This document shows, piece after piece, positions 12,745 through 23,817 of a DNA stretch of 64,000 nt. The DNA comes from Calliphora vicina (taxonomy: Eukaryota > Arthropoda > Insecta > Diptera > Calliphoridae), in assembly GCF_958450345.1 (NCBI RefSeq), contig NW_027052597.1, forward strand, positions 437,593 to 501,592. Reading direction: 5' to 3'. The notes beneath the pieces were generated by a model, which worked only from the letters and a program-made list of their open reading frames with translations, did not search any database and was not told where the DNA came from. The position numbers were made by a program, and so were the translations under genes. Positions within the stretch are counted from its first letter, which is position 1; each line of letters opens with the position of its first letter.

Positions 12745-13353
12745 TAGGGTGATCGGCCCGGTTTTTAATAACCGGTTTTTTGCTAAGGTCGGTTTCGGTT
12801 TTTTTTGAAAAGCTCACATTTCGAATATCGAAGAAACCGGGTTTTTCTCCTCGAATAGCCGGTTTTTTCTAAAAAATATTCAAAATCCAAAAAATAATTA
12901 AAACAAATACTTCAACTTTTTAGAAGACTTTTTATATTTGGAAAATCTTACAAGTTATCTTGAAAGCCTGATAACTTACTCAGTACCTTGTTTTCTATAT
13001 GTCCTACAAATACACCAAGTAAAAGATAATTTTCAATGTCTAGTTTTATAAAAACAAAAAAAATCGATATACTCGAAAGCATTTAACTGTGTTTTACTTA
13101 TTCCTAAAGGTAGGGAGGGTCACACATGACAAATATTTGAAAAAAAGACGTCACCACTAAATAAAATATATTTGAATACTTTTATTTATTCCAAAAACTT
13201 ATTTTACTTCTTATTTCTAGGCATTTTAATATTTTTCCAAAAAACCGGTTAACCGATATTATAAAAAAACCGAAACCGGTTTATATTAAATTGCAATTTT
13301 TCGAAGAAACCGAAAACCGCTTTCTAAAAAATTTCGAAGAATCGATCACCCTA
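12745..13353. mobile_element. Second non-autonomous hAT element (CCGGTT-rich)
   Basis: TIRs TAGGGTGATCG / CGATCACCCTA are flanked by a perfect 8-bp duplication ATATTTAC (12737-12744 and 13354-13361). The terminal 100-120 bases on each side hold repeated AACCGG and CGAAGAAACCG motifs. The length is 609 bp with no coding capacity. Its TIR differs from the element at 10664, yet the subterminal CCGGTT motif is shared, so the two may be mobilised by related transposases (inference). Confidence 0.9.
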
Positions 13354-13361
13354 ATATTTAC

Positions 13362-14572
13362 AGCTTCCCAAATCTTATTTATAGTTAAAACATGGAAACA
13401 TTATACAAGGAGTTGTTGATATTGCTAACTAAAATAAAAGCTTAGATTACTTCTGTTCTTTTCTCGTATTTTTTGTTTGATATTAATTTTGGTCATAGAA
13501 TAAATGTTTGAGTGTGTTTAATTATAAAACAATTTTCTGTTTTTTCACTAAAATGTTAAATTCTTAGAATTATTATATAGAGATTTAACTCTTTGCGGTT
13601 TAGTGGTCACTTTACTAACCACCTTTTCCATAGTCTTTAAAACATAGCTTATTGGCATTTCCCTAAATAATTAACTTTTTTAAGTCATCGTTTATGTTTT
13701 TTTTTTGCAAAACTTTGCCGTCAGGATGCTCTGGTTAGATAAACATTTTAATTTGCAAATATTGTAAACCGCAGTATTTTTGAGCACAGAGTGTTTCTTG
13801 TTTATCGAATTCAGTGTTACTTTGCTATTTCGTTTGTTTGGTCAGAAAATTTAGTCAAAAATATTCGATTTCAAAAAAGATTATACGTTACATAAATGTT
13901 TATCATAATTATTTTTAATGCCAACCGCCACGTTGCACAGAGTTATGGATGGCTTCATACATTTTTTGGCAAAAATTATAAGGAGTGGTCGTAGAGCCCT
14001 GAAATTTGCCACCGAGAATTATATGGACCAAACTGGAGAAAAAAAAATTTATCAAAATCGACCACGCCCACTTCCCATACAGTCCAAATCGATTTTTTCG
14101 CATAACATTTTTCCTATCCAAGTAAAAGTCTAGAAATTTGTTACATATATTTTTTGAAACAAAAGAAGAACGCATGTTGAGTTTCAATAAAATCTGTCAC
14201 ACCCACCGCCCACGAAACCCATACATAGATAAGAATTTTTTTGATATTTCATTTATTATTCGACAAAAAATTTAAAGTTTTCATCCTGTTCCGAATACTT
14301 CCGAAAACTATTTTTTTTAATCGAAACATGATACTCCCACCTTTTATTTTATTAAAAAAACTGCTTGGGGGAAAGTAGGGCTACATTTTTTTCCAAGGAA
14401 AATCCAAAATAAAAAAAATTTTAGAGACTTTTAGATTTGGGCATATCTTCTTAACGGTTTATGATATCCCCATTATTTTTTTGTTTTTTTATGTTTTTTA
14501 TTTATGGAGAAATGTTATATTTTTCAAATATGTTAAAGGTAAATGGTATTATTAGGAAAATTATACATACAT
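13362..14572. other. Non-coding DNA including a CGCCCAC-containing repeat-like patch
   Basis: No gene supported. Between about 13915 and 14345 the sequence carries short G+C-richer phrases (CGACCACGCCCACTTCCC, CACCCACCGCCCACG) in an A+T background, a pattern of decayed dipteran interspersed repeats. Two overlapping short frames on opposite strands there have no recognisable domain. Confidence 0.45.
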
Positions 14573-14696
14573 ATCGAGCCCTAACCGCAAAAATAACGTA
14601 AGCGCCATTTTTTAAAAATTGACAGCCATATGCATAAACATTTACAAAAGGTTTATAAACCAATTATAGGAAAATTTTCATAAAGTTGTATTCATA

Positions 14697-14990
14697 AACG
14701 ATTAATATCTTAAAATACCTTTACTTTTTATCTTAAAAAAGGGGATTTTAAAGATAAATTTGGAATAATTGACGATACTATTGCAATTGCTAAACACAAT
14801 TTCCATTCCGCTGGTGAATAAGTTCCATTTTAATAGTATATTTTGTTTGATATTCCTCCGGCAGGGAACTACATGAGGTTCACAAGTGAGTTTGATTGGC
14901 ATTTTTGTCATTTACTTTTAACCTGCAACGCCATATAGAAATAAAATGTGTAGACATTGTGGAAAAAGGTCCATATAATCTAATATTCTA
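14697..14990. repeat. Segment shared with 54037-54283 and 56673-56715
   Basis: About 290 bases recur at high identity near 54.0 kb; the end of the segment (AAAATGTGTAGACATTGTGG) is found after 56672. It belongs to the TIR element above and marks a second, partial copy. Here the sequence is uninterrupted at ATAGAAATAAAATGTGTAG, which gives the empty-site reference for the palindromic insertion at 54292-56664. Minus-strand frames of about 70 codons exist in both copies but differ mainly by amino-acid-changing substitutions, so I do not call them genes. Confidence 0.8.
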
Positions 14991-15208
14991 GTAGCCGAAG
15001 AACTAGAGAGAAAATCAAAAGAAATTGAAATACAAAAAGATAGATGTACTAAATGTGATCAAGGAAAAAATTTAGGCAGCAGTCACATCCAAACAGAAGA
15101 ATTTAAGTTTAAGAATTTTTTTGAAGGAATAAAAACAAAGGGAAAATGTTTGGTTTTTATGTGCTAGTTTCGACCTTCAAAAAGTTTTGAATATGCCTCA
15201 GTGTAAAA

Positions 15209-15770
15209 CAAGTAAGAAAGTATGGTTGGTCAAGCCCGACCATATAATACCCTACACTAAGAAAAAGAGATTTGAGATTTATGTCTATATTAAAATTAAC
15301 TATGTTGAATTTTATGTGTATACCAACATTTTTAAGAGATTTATGCACGTTAAAGTGATTTTTGGAAGCGGGTCTTATATGGGAGCTATAACTAATTATG
15401 GGCCGATCACAATAACATTTGGTGACATGAATTCCGTATATATAAGACTTATTTGGAGCAAAATTTTTGGATATATCCATATAAATTAAACATTTATGTC
15501 CGATAAAGTCCAATTTCGGTAGGACATTTCAGCCAGTTTCAATAGGCTCCGTCCTTGGGCCGAAAAAATTATATGTACAAAATTGCGACCTGTACTCTGC
15601 GCACAAGCTTTACATGGACAGACGGACGGACATCGTTTAATCGACTCAGAAAGTGAATCTGAGTCGATCGGTATATTTTCAGGTGGGTCCTAGACTAATA
15701 TTTTAGGGTGTTACAAACATCTGCACAAACGCATAATACCCTCCCCACTATGGTGCTGTAGGGTATAAAT
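15209..15770 (+). repeat. Interspersed repeat, family B
   Basis: Starts ACAAGTAAGAAAGTATGG, carries a GGTCAAGCCCGACC hairpin, then ATATAATACCCTACACT. It ends with a GACAGACGGACGGACATCG phrase, an inverted GACTCAGA..TCTGAGTC hairpin and TGTAGGGTATAAAT. Related fragments are at about 43730-44040 (minus) and 47452-47770 (plus). It shares its plan (ACAAGTAAG start, hairpin, ACCC box, GACGGACAT box, GGGTATAA end) with family A, so the two look like diverged branches. The mechanism of movement is unknown to me. Confidence 0.75.
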
Positions 15771-15824
15771 ATTACACTGTTTTATTCAAGAAAATATTAG
15801 TATTACAATTTAAGTGTTTATGGA

Positions 15825-16223
15825 TTGTGTTTTTTATGGGGTGAAAAAGACGGCAAACGATGTTGTAATGAAATTTGTACTGCAATGTGCAAATATCTCC
15901 TTATTTTAGACGAACGGAAAACTGTGAACGATTTAAGTTTGTATTGCGATAACTGTGCCTGGCAAAATCATAATAAAACCATGTTAACCATGATAGCTTA
16001 TTTCATTATATCATCCAAATTCATTAAATCTATTAAAATTACTTACTTACTACCAGGTCTTACCATGATGCCTGTTGATTCTATTCACAGCACAATAGAA
16101 TCATTTACTCGAAACCGAACTGTATGGGTTCCTAGTGAGTGGCCTACAGTTATTCGAAGTGCAAGAACAAACCCTTACGGTTATGAGTGTATATCATTAA
16201 TGCACTCTGATTATCTAAACTAG
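15825..16223 (+). pseudogene. Decayed transposon protein, DNC/QN...DSxHSxIE type
   Basis: A 132-codon open stretch without an ATG at its start contains, in order, CFLWGEKDG with CCNEICTA, YCDNCAWQN, LPGLTMMPVDSIHSTIE, and VWVPSEWPTVIRSAR. This order matches a family of multi-copy insect proteins that I recall being catalogued as DUF7869; the name is from memory. Their conserved Asp, His and Glu residues look like a nuclease-type catalytic set. Upstream, before the family B insertion, a SFDLQKVLNMPQ motif of the same family is readable near 15165-15200, with a frameshift. The gene is therefore N-terminally broken and split by an insertion of about 560 bp. Position inside long TIRs implies it encoded the element's transposase; that is inference. 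Confidence 0.65.
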
Positions 16224-16890
16224 AAAATGTTTTCTGATCTGCTTCTTCCAAAGAAAATAAGATTACAATTAAATACATCTATTTAGACAATAGCGAGGAA
16301 AAGACTATTAACATTGATTTAAATACTTCTACGGTCCATGGACCTCCTCCGCTATACAACACAGATTTAAAAAATTTCGTCACATAAATTCAATGATATA
16401 AAAACTCTTTGCAATAGAAATAGTATTCCTCAATGTTTTCATAATTGGCCTAAAACATTCCCAAAATATTAAAGACGCCTTAAACAAAACATATGAAGAA
16501 GATGTGCCTTAATTTCCTAAGCACCTACTATATTATGTTAAATCTTTACTATGATTTATAACAAATGTTTAATTTAGTGTTCAATTTAGAAAATATATTT
16601 TTTCGAAACTTAAGAAAATATTTTTTCTTTGTAAAGCATTTATCGTATGCCCCACAATTTAGTCTCACCTGCCTGTAATAGAGACGGTAAAAATAACATA
16701 AGCTCCAAAACAAATTTGTTGCTCATAAAATTAACTTAAAAATGCACTTATCGCATGTATGATACCATTAATAGACTACATTCAAATTTTTAAAGAAATC
16801 CTTCGCACAACTTGAAAAAAAACGAAAAAAACTCTCTCCTATAAAATTTGATTATTGGCGCTTACGTTATTTTCGCGGCTAGGGCTCGAT

Positions 16891-18821
16891 ATATAAATAA
16901 CTGAATTGCGTGAAAATATAAGTAAATTTTAGCTTAACACCCTTGCATGGACTTTACTTAAATTTTTTAAAAATAAAATACAATTTTTCTTAAAACTATA
17001 AGTGTACATTTCATCTTTAAACATTTCTCTACAAAACTGCAGCATTTGATTTTTGAAATTGAGTGTTTGAAAAATTTACATTTTGACACCAAAATCCCTC
17101 TTATGCAGCAATTAGCAAAAGTACGGAATGATCGCATATAACTTCAATAAATCGAAGTTTTTAATTGTTCACGATACATACAGGAAGAACATTCTTAAAA
17201 ATGTATACAAAGAATTTAATAAAGTTAACACACAAGTAAAAGAAAGACTTTAAAGCCGCCAATCGCAATTGCCAACTCTACATTAGGCAGAAAATTAAGT
17301 GGGCGATTAAGTATATATCTGCCGAACTAAGATGCCTTACTTTTATATGTACTTTCGTATTTATAATTTATTTTATTTGCCCGTCTACTATGTTCTCATA
17401 ATAATACTTGTTACATCTAATAAAATAAAATAAAATAAAATAAAATAAAGTAAAAGTATAAAGTTTCACAACAAACAAACGATAAACAAAATTATATTTA
17501 TAATAATTTCTCTTTAAATTGCCACACTTTAACCGTTAAACATTAAAAACTTAAGACAAAGAAAAAGAAAAGTAAATATTCTCAACTCAAGTGAAAACAA
17601 CAGGAGAAGCAAAAAGTGAACAACAGCAATTTTTGTATGAAAATTACAATTTATACAACAATTTAAAGTTAAAATTTTTATTATTTCGGTTTTTCTTCTT
17701 TTTTGTGTGATATCATTTACTTTGCTGTGCTGTATTCTATTTTTGTTATAATTTCACTCTCTCTTTTCATTTTTTAAGTCCTTCAGGATGTTCATATTTT
17801 CATATTCGGTTTCTTTTTTGTTTTTCACTAACTATCATTAGAGAGGGAGTAGTACATGGCATAAAAAATGCAAGGAATCATTTCATTTAGTTTTTCTCTA
17901 GCTTTTTTTTGCCAAGTTTCTTTTCCCATTATATTCACTAGTAGCTTCTGCTGCTACTACTGTTTTACTGGGCCACAGCTACTGCAACAGCAGCAACAAC
18001 CACAGCTACCTTTAGTTTATAAACTCGATAATTGCCTTTGTTAAGTACTTTTTGATGATGAAGCATATTTACTACAACAACTATTTGTGAATGTGTGTAT
18101 GTAAATGGATGGGAACAACAACACCAGCATAGCAAAAAAAAAAACAAAATATCTACGTATGCCAAACTTAACCAAGTTACTTGCACAAACTAACTGCTGC
18201 TGTGTTCTTTTTTCTTTCATAAATGGGGGGTTTTCATTTGTTCAGTTTTTTTCATTTTAGTATCTAAGAAATGAAGTGAAAACTAAAACTTAAATGAAAG
18301 GTATAGCAATGTTTTCCACTTTCAATTCATTATTTCATGGTTTGTTATAGGGAAAAGGAAAAATAGAGTTCTGAAAGATACGGTTACTAAAGACAAAAGG
18401 AACCAAAAGTTAGTTACGAGTATTATTTGTTGTTTAATTCACAAATGAATGCAATTATAATCATACATAAATATTTGCTAAAAAAAAAAAAAAATAAAGA
18501 TAAAATAAGTGAATGCTGAATTATCAAACAAAAATAGAAACAAACTGCTAAAATTAAGAATTTTAATCAAAATAAGGTGAATGTGAATATTTGTTTGTTT
18601 TCGCATGGAACAAAAATATAATCGTGAAGTTATTTTTGTTACCCATTACTGATGCACCGATCATCAATGACAAGGAATTATACTACTTCTTCCACATGTG
18701 CCCTTAAATGCGTGGGAAGTAGTAAAATAGTGTTGGCTGCACAGTGCAATCTATACATATTCAAGATATTTGGTTAGTTGACGTTCTTCATTAATATTAT
18801 AAATTATAATTTATTGTATGT
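16891..18821. other. Intron-like non-coding DNA with (AAAAT)n
   Basis: No supported gene. Holds an AAAATAAAAT pentanucleotide tract (17417-17447), a CAG/CAACAA-rich patch (17945-18010) and an A-run at 18481. The minus-strand frame over the CAG-rich patch is simple-sequence translation. Confidence 0.55.
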
Positions 18822-19635
18822 ATTCCAACCAGTGTTGCCACCAAGAAAATTATAAACTACACATGCCTCATGCCTAATTACACATATGAGAACAAATTAC
18901 ACATGTAAATAAATTTTTCGTGATTTCAAGGATAAATTGTCTAAAATTGTCATGAATATAAAAGGTTTGTCACAGTGGACTCTGGGATGTTTGGACCAAA
19001 TACGATCACTTTATTGTCAATGGACAATTTTCACTTGCGGTAATTTTAATTTAACCAGGAATTGGATATATGTATGAGGGGTATTAAAGCAAGGTTAGCA
19101 ATCTCTTTTTTTAGTGAACTTTTCTAATTTAATGAATTCTTGAGATCAGTCAAATATGTCAATCCCACATACGCTTTTAACAAATATTATTCAATGTCCA
19201 TTAGGTGATTGTTCCATTGGAAATTGGTACACTTCTATTAAAAATTTAACAATATTTAAAAAATAGCACACTGTTTGCTTTCGAATTTTAATTTATTCCT
19301 AATTAATATTAAGTACTTTGAAATCAGTTTTGTTTTCAGTTTCAAAGATAAATATTTTTTACTATTTGTTTAAAAATTATAGCACTGATCATTTTCCTTC
19401 CCAGTAAAATCTTGTAACGTTTATATTTTTAAAATTTGTAGTTATAAATTTGAAATAAAGCTTCCAAAATAGTAAGTTAATTTTATTGTTTATTATTTAA
19501 AACACAAACCAGAAACCAGACAGACAATAGCATAAATATAAAACTGTTCTTACGGGTATAAAAAATAACTAGTAACAATTTGTAAATAAATGTTTCTCAC
19601 ACAAATTCCTACTTTCTTAGTTTTTTCTCTTAAGA

Positions 19636-19730
19636 TTGGCTAACGTTACCCCGAAATAACTGCAATTACCGTTACCGATATAATTGTTTATACCGTTATC
19701 TGTAAATACCGTTACCCTTATTCTATAAAC
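19636..19730. repeat. CCGTTACCG motif cluster (element end fragment)
   Basis: TAACGTTACC, TACCGTTACCG, TACCGTTATC and TACCGTTACCC recur over about 95 bp. A related cluster is at 59640-59800. By analogy with the hAT ends in this window this is probably the subterminal array of another hAT family, but no TIR pair or target duplication was found. Confidence 0.5.
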
Positions 19731-19893
19731 AATTTAAAATTATAAAAATTCAAATTTTCGATTTTGGGTTATCTTGAAAATTAACGTTTTTCCAATAACA
19801 ATTTGTAATAACTTGTAAAAATGTATAGTTATTGAATAGTATTTGTTGTTTTATATTTTTTTCATGTTGAATGTGATAAACTAAAATTCATAC

Positions 19894-20241
19894 ATGGGCA
19901 AACTGCATTACTTTTTTACTGCAGTAAGCGTTTCATTAATCAGTAAATGCTTACTGGTAATGAAATATAATTTTCATTACCAGTAAATTTTTACTGATTA
20001 CTGAAATATAAAATCAGTAATCAGTAAATTTGACTGATTACTGAAAAAAAATCAGTATTCAGTAAATTTTACTGATTACTGAAAAAAAAAATCAGTAAAT
20101 TATTTTCAGTAATCAGTAAAATTTACTGAATACTGAATTTTTTCCAGTAGTCCGTAAAATTTACCGAATACTGATTTTTTTTCCAGTAATCAGTAAAAAT
20201 AAATATATACTGAAAATGTACTGGTACTGCAAAGTGCCCAT
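19894..20241. repeat. Palindromic CAGTAATCAGTAAA array with TGGGCA-like ends
   Basis: About fifteen copies of CAGTAATCAGTAAA or its inverse TTTACTGATTACTG alternate over 330 bp, separated by A-runs. The ends read ATGGGCAAACTGC and GCAAAGTGCCCAT, a plausible imperfect TIR. No 8-bp duplication is convincing. I regard it as a MITE nested in the hAT element at 18830-20868. Confidence 0.6.
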
Positions 20242-21011
20242 CTATGCTAAAATTTAGTTTCTATTACCAATATTACGCAAACAAAACTATCATAAACGGC
20301 GAAATGTCCACTTGGAAAACCAAACATAGCAATCTCCAAATTACTTATCGTATTTTTCTGCAAACCTTAATGTTAATTTAGTTCAAACTTGATTCATATC
20401 TTCATCTTATATATAAATAGGCCACACGTTTTTTTGTCGTACACTTTTAAGTATGTTATTGTCCACCAATATTTATAAAACATATATGGTTTTCGAATTT
20501 CGTCCACCGGGCGATCCTAGTACATATGTATAATTCTATTATACTGAGTAACAAACGAGTACAATATAATAAAAATGAATACATTTAGAGATACTGGATT
20601 TGTTTTATCAACTAAAATAGAGGATATAGCTACTTTCCTTCATATAAATGTACATATTTATTTCAGTCGGTTTTGCAATCTGAACAATCTACAATTAATT
20701 AATTCAATTAAAATTCAAAATATAGATATAAGACATACATTGACAATTGGATATAATTGGAATTTAAAATTACACATGAATTACACATTCACTCAATTAC
20801 ACATGGGCTACACATCCAAGTTAAAATTACACACAATATGTGTAATTACACATGAAGTGGCAACACTGATTCCAACTAAGATATTAAAAAAAAAATACTT
20901 ACTTTTGTTGTCTGGGAAATAGAAGTCTACATTAAGCTTCAAGGATCATATCGAGAGACTATATTCAAAACATCTATCTTAGATTTCTATGACAATTAAT
21001 TTTTGAATATA

Positions 21012-22661
21012 CAGTCAGCGTCTAAAGAAAGTGTACAACTTGTTTATACATTTAAAACATTTTATTTACATATTAAAAAACTATTTGTTCTCCAGTTCTA
21101 GTATATTTAACAAAACATTTAATTGTTCTCTTGCAATATATAAACAAAAAACTAAACTAGTTCAACTGCAACAAAAACAGTAACAACAAAACCAAAAATA
21201 CTCCATTTTTAACGCGCCAAAAGAAAGTGTACAGTTTAGGGAAATTAGAAGAAAAAACGTGTTTAGTATTTTATTTGACATCTTTTGGGTTTTAAAACAG
21301 TTTCAAGCCTCCTTGGCATTGTTTCTACCAATTTTGATGTCACCGATGTTGGGATGTTGAACCACTCTTCCTGCAGGATTTCGTGTAGAGAGTCATTGCT
21401 GGTAATATTTCATTTTCTGATCTGTCTGTCCAAATTCTACCACAGATGTTCAATGGGATTAATGTTCGGTGACTGTGGGGGTTGTTTCAGTTGTTTCGGT
21501 GTATGATACAACAACCATTCTTTAACAAGTTAAGAAGTATGCTTCGGATAGTTGTCCTGTTGGAAGATCCAGGTTCGGTCTAGATTTAATTTTCTAATGA
21601 TAGGTTCCATATTTTCTATAAGAATGTTTAGGTAATCGGTTTTGCTCATCAAACTATCAATAAATATGAGTTTTCCCATGCCACTTGCCGCCATACACCC
21701 CCACACCATCACCTAACCACCACCATGCTTTACGGTGGATAGTACATTTTTTGGTCAAACTCTTGATTTTTGCTTCCCCAAATTTTACTCCTTTTTTTAC
21801 TTCCGAAAATCTCATACTTGCTTTCGTCCGTAAACAGCACATTATTCCAAAACAATTTTCTTGGTTTTTATACCTGTTTGCGAATTCTCGAAGTCGCTCT
21901 TTATTTCGTTTGGAAATGAGGGGTTATTCTCTCGGAACTCCACCATATAGAGCATTTGGGTGTAGCGCTCGGCGAACCGTACTGTTACTAACTCTCACTC
22001 CAGACGAATCTGTTAATTCTTCGCATAATTTTACTGCACTTACTGTGAATACTTTCTTCACTGCTCTCACAATCGATCGTATTTCAAGGTTGTTAAGGCG
22101 TTTTGGTGTTCCGGCACGTTGCTGATCTTCTAAAATTCTAAATTTTTTTGTTTGTCTATAATTTTTTTTACAGTATTATGGCTTCTTCCTATTATAGATG
22201 AGATTTCACGCGACGATTTGCCTTCATTTTTAAATTTTAGGACTTACTTTCTTGTTTCAATTGCAGTTTGTTTTCCCATTTTGGTTTTAAAGTTCTCGCG
22301 ATCAAACAAGAAAAGCTACTATCTTAAAATCTCATGAGACTAGCAGCAAGATCCACAAAAAATTATAATCTAGGCAAAAATAAAGAATAACAATATATTT
22401 TTTTATGTAGCTATATAAATCTTATTGCAATTCTAAATGTGTACACTTTTTTCTGACGCGTTAAAAATGGAGTATTTTTTGTTTTGTTGTTACTGTTTTT
22501 GTTGCAGTTGAAATAGTTTAGTTTTTTGTTTATATATTGCAAGAGAACAATTAAGTGTTTTGTTAAATATACTAGAACTGGAGAAAAAATAGTTTTTTAA
22601 TATGTAAATAAAACGTTTTAAATGTAAAAACAAGTTGTACACTTTCTTTTGACGCTGACTG
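21012..22661 (-). mobile_element. Tc1-like transposon with IR/DR ends
   Basis: Inverted repeats of about 225 bp begin CAGTCAGCGTC and end GACGCTGACTG. Each holds two copies of an AAAGAAAGTGTACA-type motif, one at the tip and one about 200 bp inward (21227-21233 region and 22440-22455), the IR/DR arrangement of some Tc1-like elements. The left flank has the expected TA; the right flank reads GA, so one base has changed. At 1650 bp it is full length. The transposase gene is on the minus strand. Confidence 0.9.
21263..22279 (-). pseudogene. Tc1-like transposase, full length but mutated
   Basis: Reading 22279 to 21263 gives about 339 codons, the usual Tc1 length, when a few mutations are ignored. 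The N-terminus has MGKQTAIETRK and a first HTH (SSREISSIIGRSHNTVKKI), followed by RAGTPKRL, a GRPR-like hinge. The catalytic domain shows FTDES (first Asp), VWG, QQDN (second Asp) and NPIEHLW (Glu), the DD34E triad. Several stops interrupt the frame (after ETRK, after KNLEF, after GVPRE, and in the final third), and at least one frameshift occurs near 21700. It should be inactive. It lies between the element's two inverted repeats in the expected position. Confidence 0.88.
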
Positions 22662-23208
22662 GACATATGTATGTTATTTCTGATTGCAAAACCCTCTAAC
22701 TTTTTTGAATAATTATTTTGTGTAATTCCCACTTTAAAAATATGTTTAATTTGGACTAATTTGGACTTGCTGCAGTTTAAATTGAATTAAAGCATTTTCG
22801 TGTTTTATGTTTTTATATAAATATTTGCCCCGGAATAAATACTGTATAAACCTCTGAATTAAATTAAAAATATTTTAACTTTTATATATTCCAAGTGGAT
22901 TAAGTAGATGTTTGAATTAAATCATACACAAGCCATTAATAAATTAAAGAATCCACAAGATTTAAAAAGCGTTATAACCTCGAAAAACAAATTGGTTTAT
23001 GATAATTTGAATTCAGGAAAACTTAACTAATATTAAAACTATTATTTTACTATATAATATTATTATGAAATTGCATTATCAATTTGAATTTAAGAGTCTG
23101 TAACGGCTTTTTACAACATTCATCATGTTGTTATAAACATTGACATCAGTAGAAACTTCTACTTATCAGCAATGTTCGCTGTTATTAACATTTTGAGTAA
23201 GTATGACA
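22662..23208. other. Non-coding A+T-rich DNA
   Basis: No gene or clear repeat seen between the Tc1 element and the solo LTR. Confidence 0.5.
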
Positions 23209-23212
23209 ATAT

Positions 23213-23813
23213 TGTTACGTTTTAACCTTTTCAAAACGCTGGTTTATTTCCTTTAAATAAACCGGATACTTTTGATTGCAAATAAAAGCCGTTTAGTAGT
23301 TTGAAAATTGTAACAACTCTTTATTTCTTTAAAATGTACAACAACAACAGAATTAAATAGCCATTCAATGTTTTTTTTATACACGTTTATAAATTCTCAG
23401 AATTACAGACACAATTTTTAATGTACACGAATTTACTTAAAAAAAACACAACACACTTTAAGGCACTTAGATGATGTTTCTTCGAAAAGCGTCTCTGATC
23501 AACTCAACTCACGACTGCAACCTCTGCCACTATTTATAACACTGCATTACCATCTAGAAAGCTCTTTAACTGTCAAAGTTCGAATATTCTAGATCATACG
23601 CCATCTGTGGTGTACTTTCTACAATGTTCTTTAACTGAATATTCGAATACAGCGTTGCCAACTTACGATCAAATCAACTGAAAGCTTTTATTTAACAATG
23701 CCCACAGATATGTTACAGTCTGCCATTACAGCACTGTTATTTGAAAGCATTATGCTACTTTGAAATCAGCCCTTAAAATCGTTATATTTGAATTCAAGTA
23801 CAATTTCGTAACA
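23213..23813 (-). mobile_element. Solo LTR, probably Gypsy-type
   Basis: A 601-bp unit is bounded by TGTTACG / CGTAACA, the TG..CA ends typical of LTRs, and flanked by a 4-bp ATAT duplication (23209-23212 and 23814-23817). On the minus strand it has a TATA box (GTTATAAATAG, 23530-23540), a likely start region about 25 bp downstream (GCAGTCGTGAG), and an AATAAAG polyadenylation signal near 23316. No internal retroviral sequence adjoins either end, so it is a solo LTR left by recombination. The 4-bp ATAT target fits Gypsy-type elements; the assignment is inference. Confidence 0.82.
23530..23540 (-). promoter_or_regulatory. TATA box of the solo LTR
   Basis: GTTATAAATAG on the minus strand, followed 25-30 bases later by a GCAGTCGTGAG start-like region. 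Upstream (higher coordinates) are two GAATATTC palindromes (about 23583 and 23637) that resemble paired heat-shock-factor half sites. Confidence 0.5.
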
Positions 23814-23817
23814 ATAT

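Larger units (their letters stand above)
14573..16890 (+). mobile_element. TIR transposon carrying a DNC/QN...DSxHSxIE-type gene
   Basis: TIRs of about 35 bp begin ATCGAGCCCTAACCGC (14573) and end GCGGCTAGGGCTCGAT (16890), with few mismatches through AAAATAACGTAAGCGCC. Flanks offer a TA (or longer A+T) duplication, so the target size is ambiguous. The interior carries a decayed gene (see 15825-16223), a stretch shared with 54037-54283, and a later insertion of an interspersed repeat (15209-15770) that splits the gene. The superfamily is not assigned. Confidence 0.75.
18830..20868. mobile_element. Non-autonomous hAT element (TTACACATG ends)
   Basis: TIRs CAGTGTTGCCAC / GTGGCAACACTG (one or two mismatches inward) are flanked by a perfect 8-bp duplication ATTCCAAC (18822-18829 and 20869-20876). 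Subterminal zones carry repeated TTACACATG motifs on both strands, most strikingly 20770-20850. Two other motif arrays (19636-19730 and 19894-20241) lie inside and are probably nested insertions. No transposase coding was found. Confidence 0.9.

Noticed and set aside
15157..15513. Open frames of 118 and 100 codons on both strands
   Set aside because: They lie in the family B repeat, which has no coding homology I can recognise and is broken in other copies.
20575..20922. 115-codon plus-strand frame
   Set aside because: It runs across the TTACACATG array and right tip of a hAT element; repeats of TH/LH text come from the motif.
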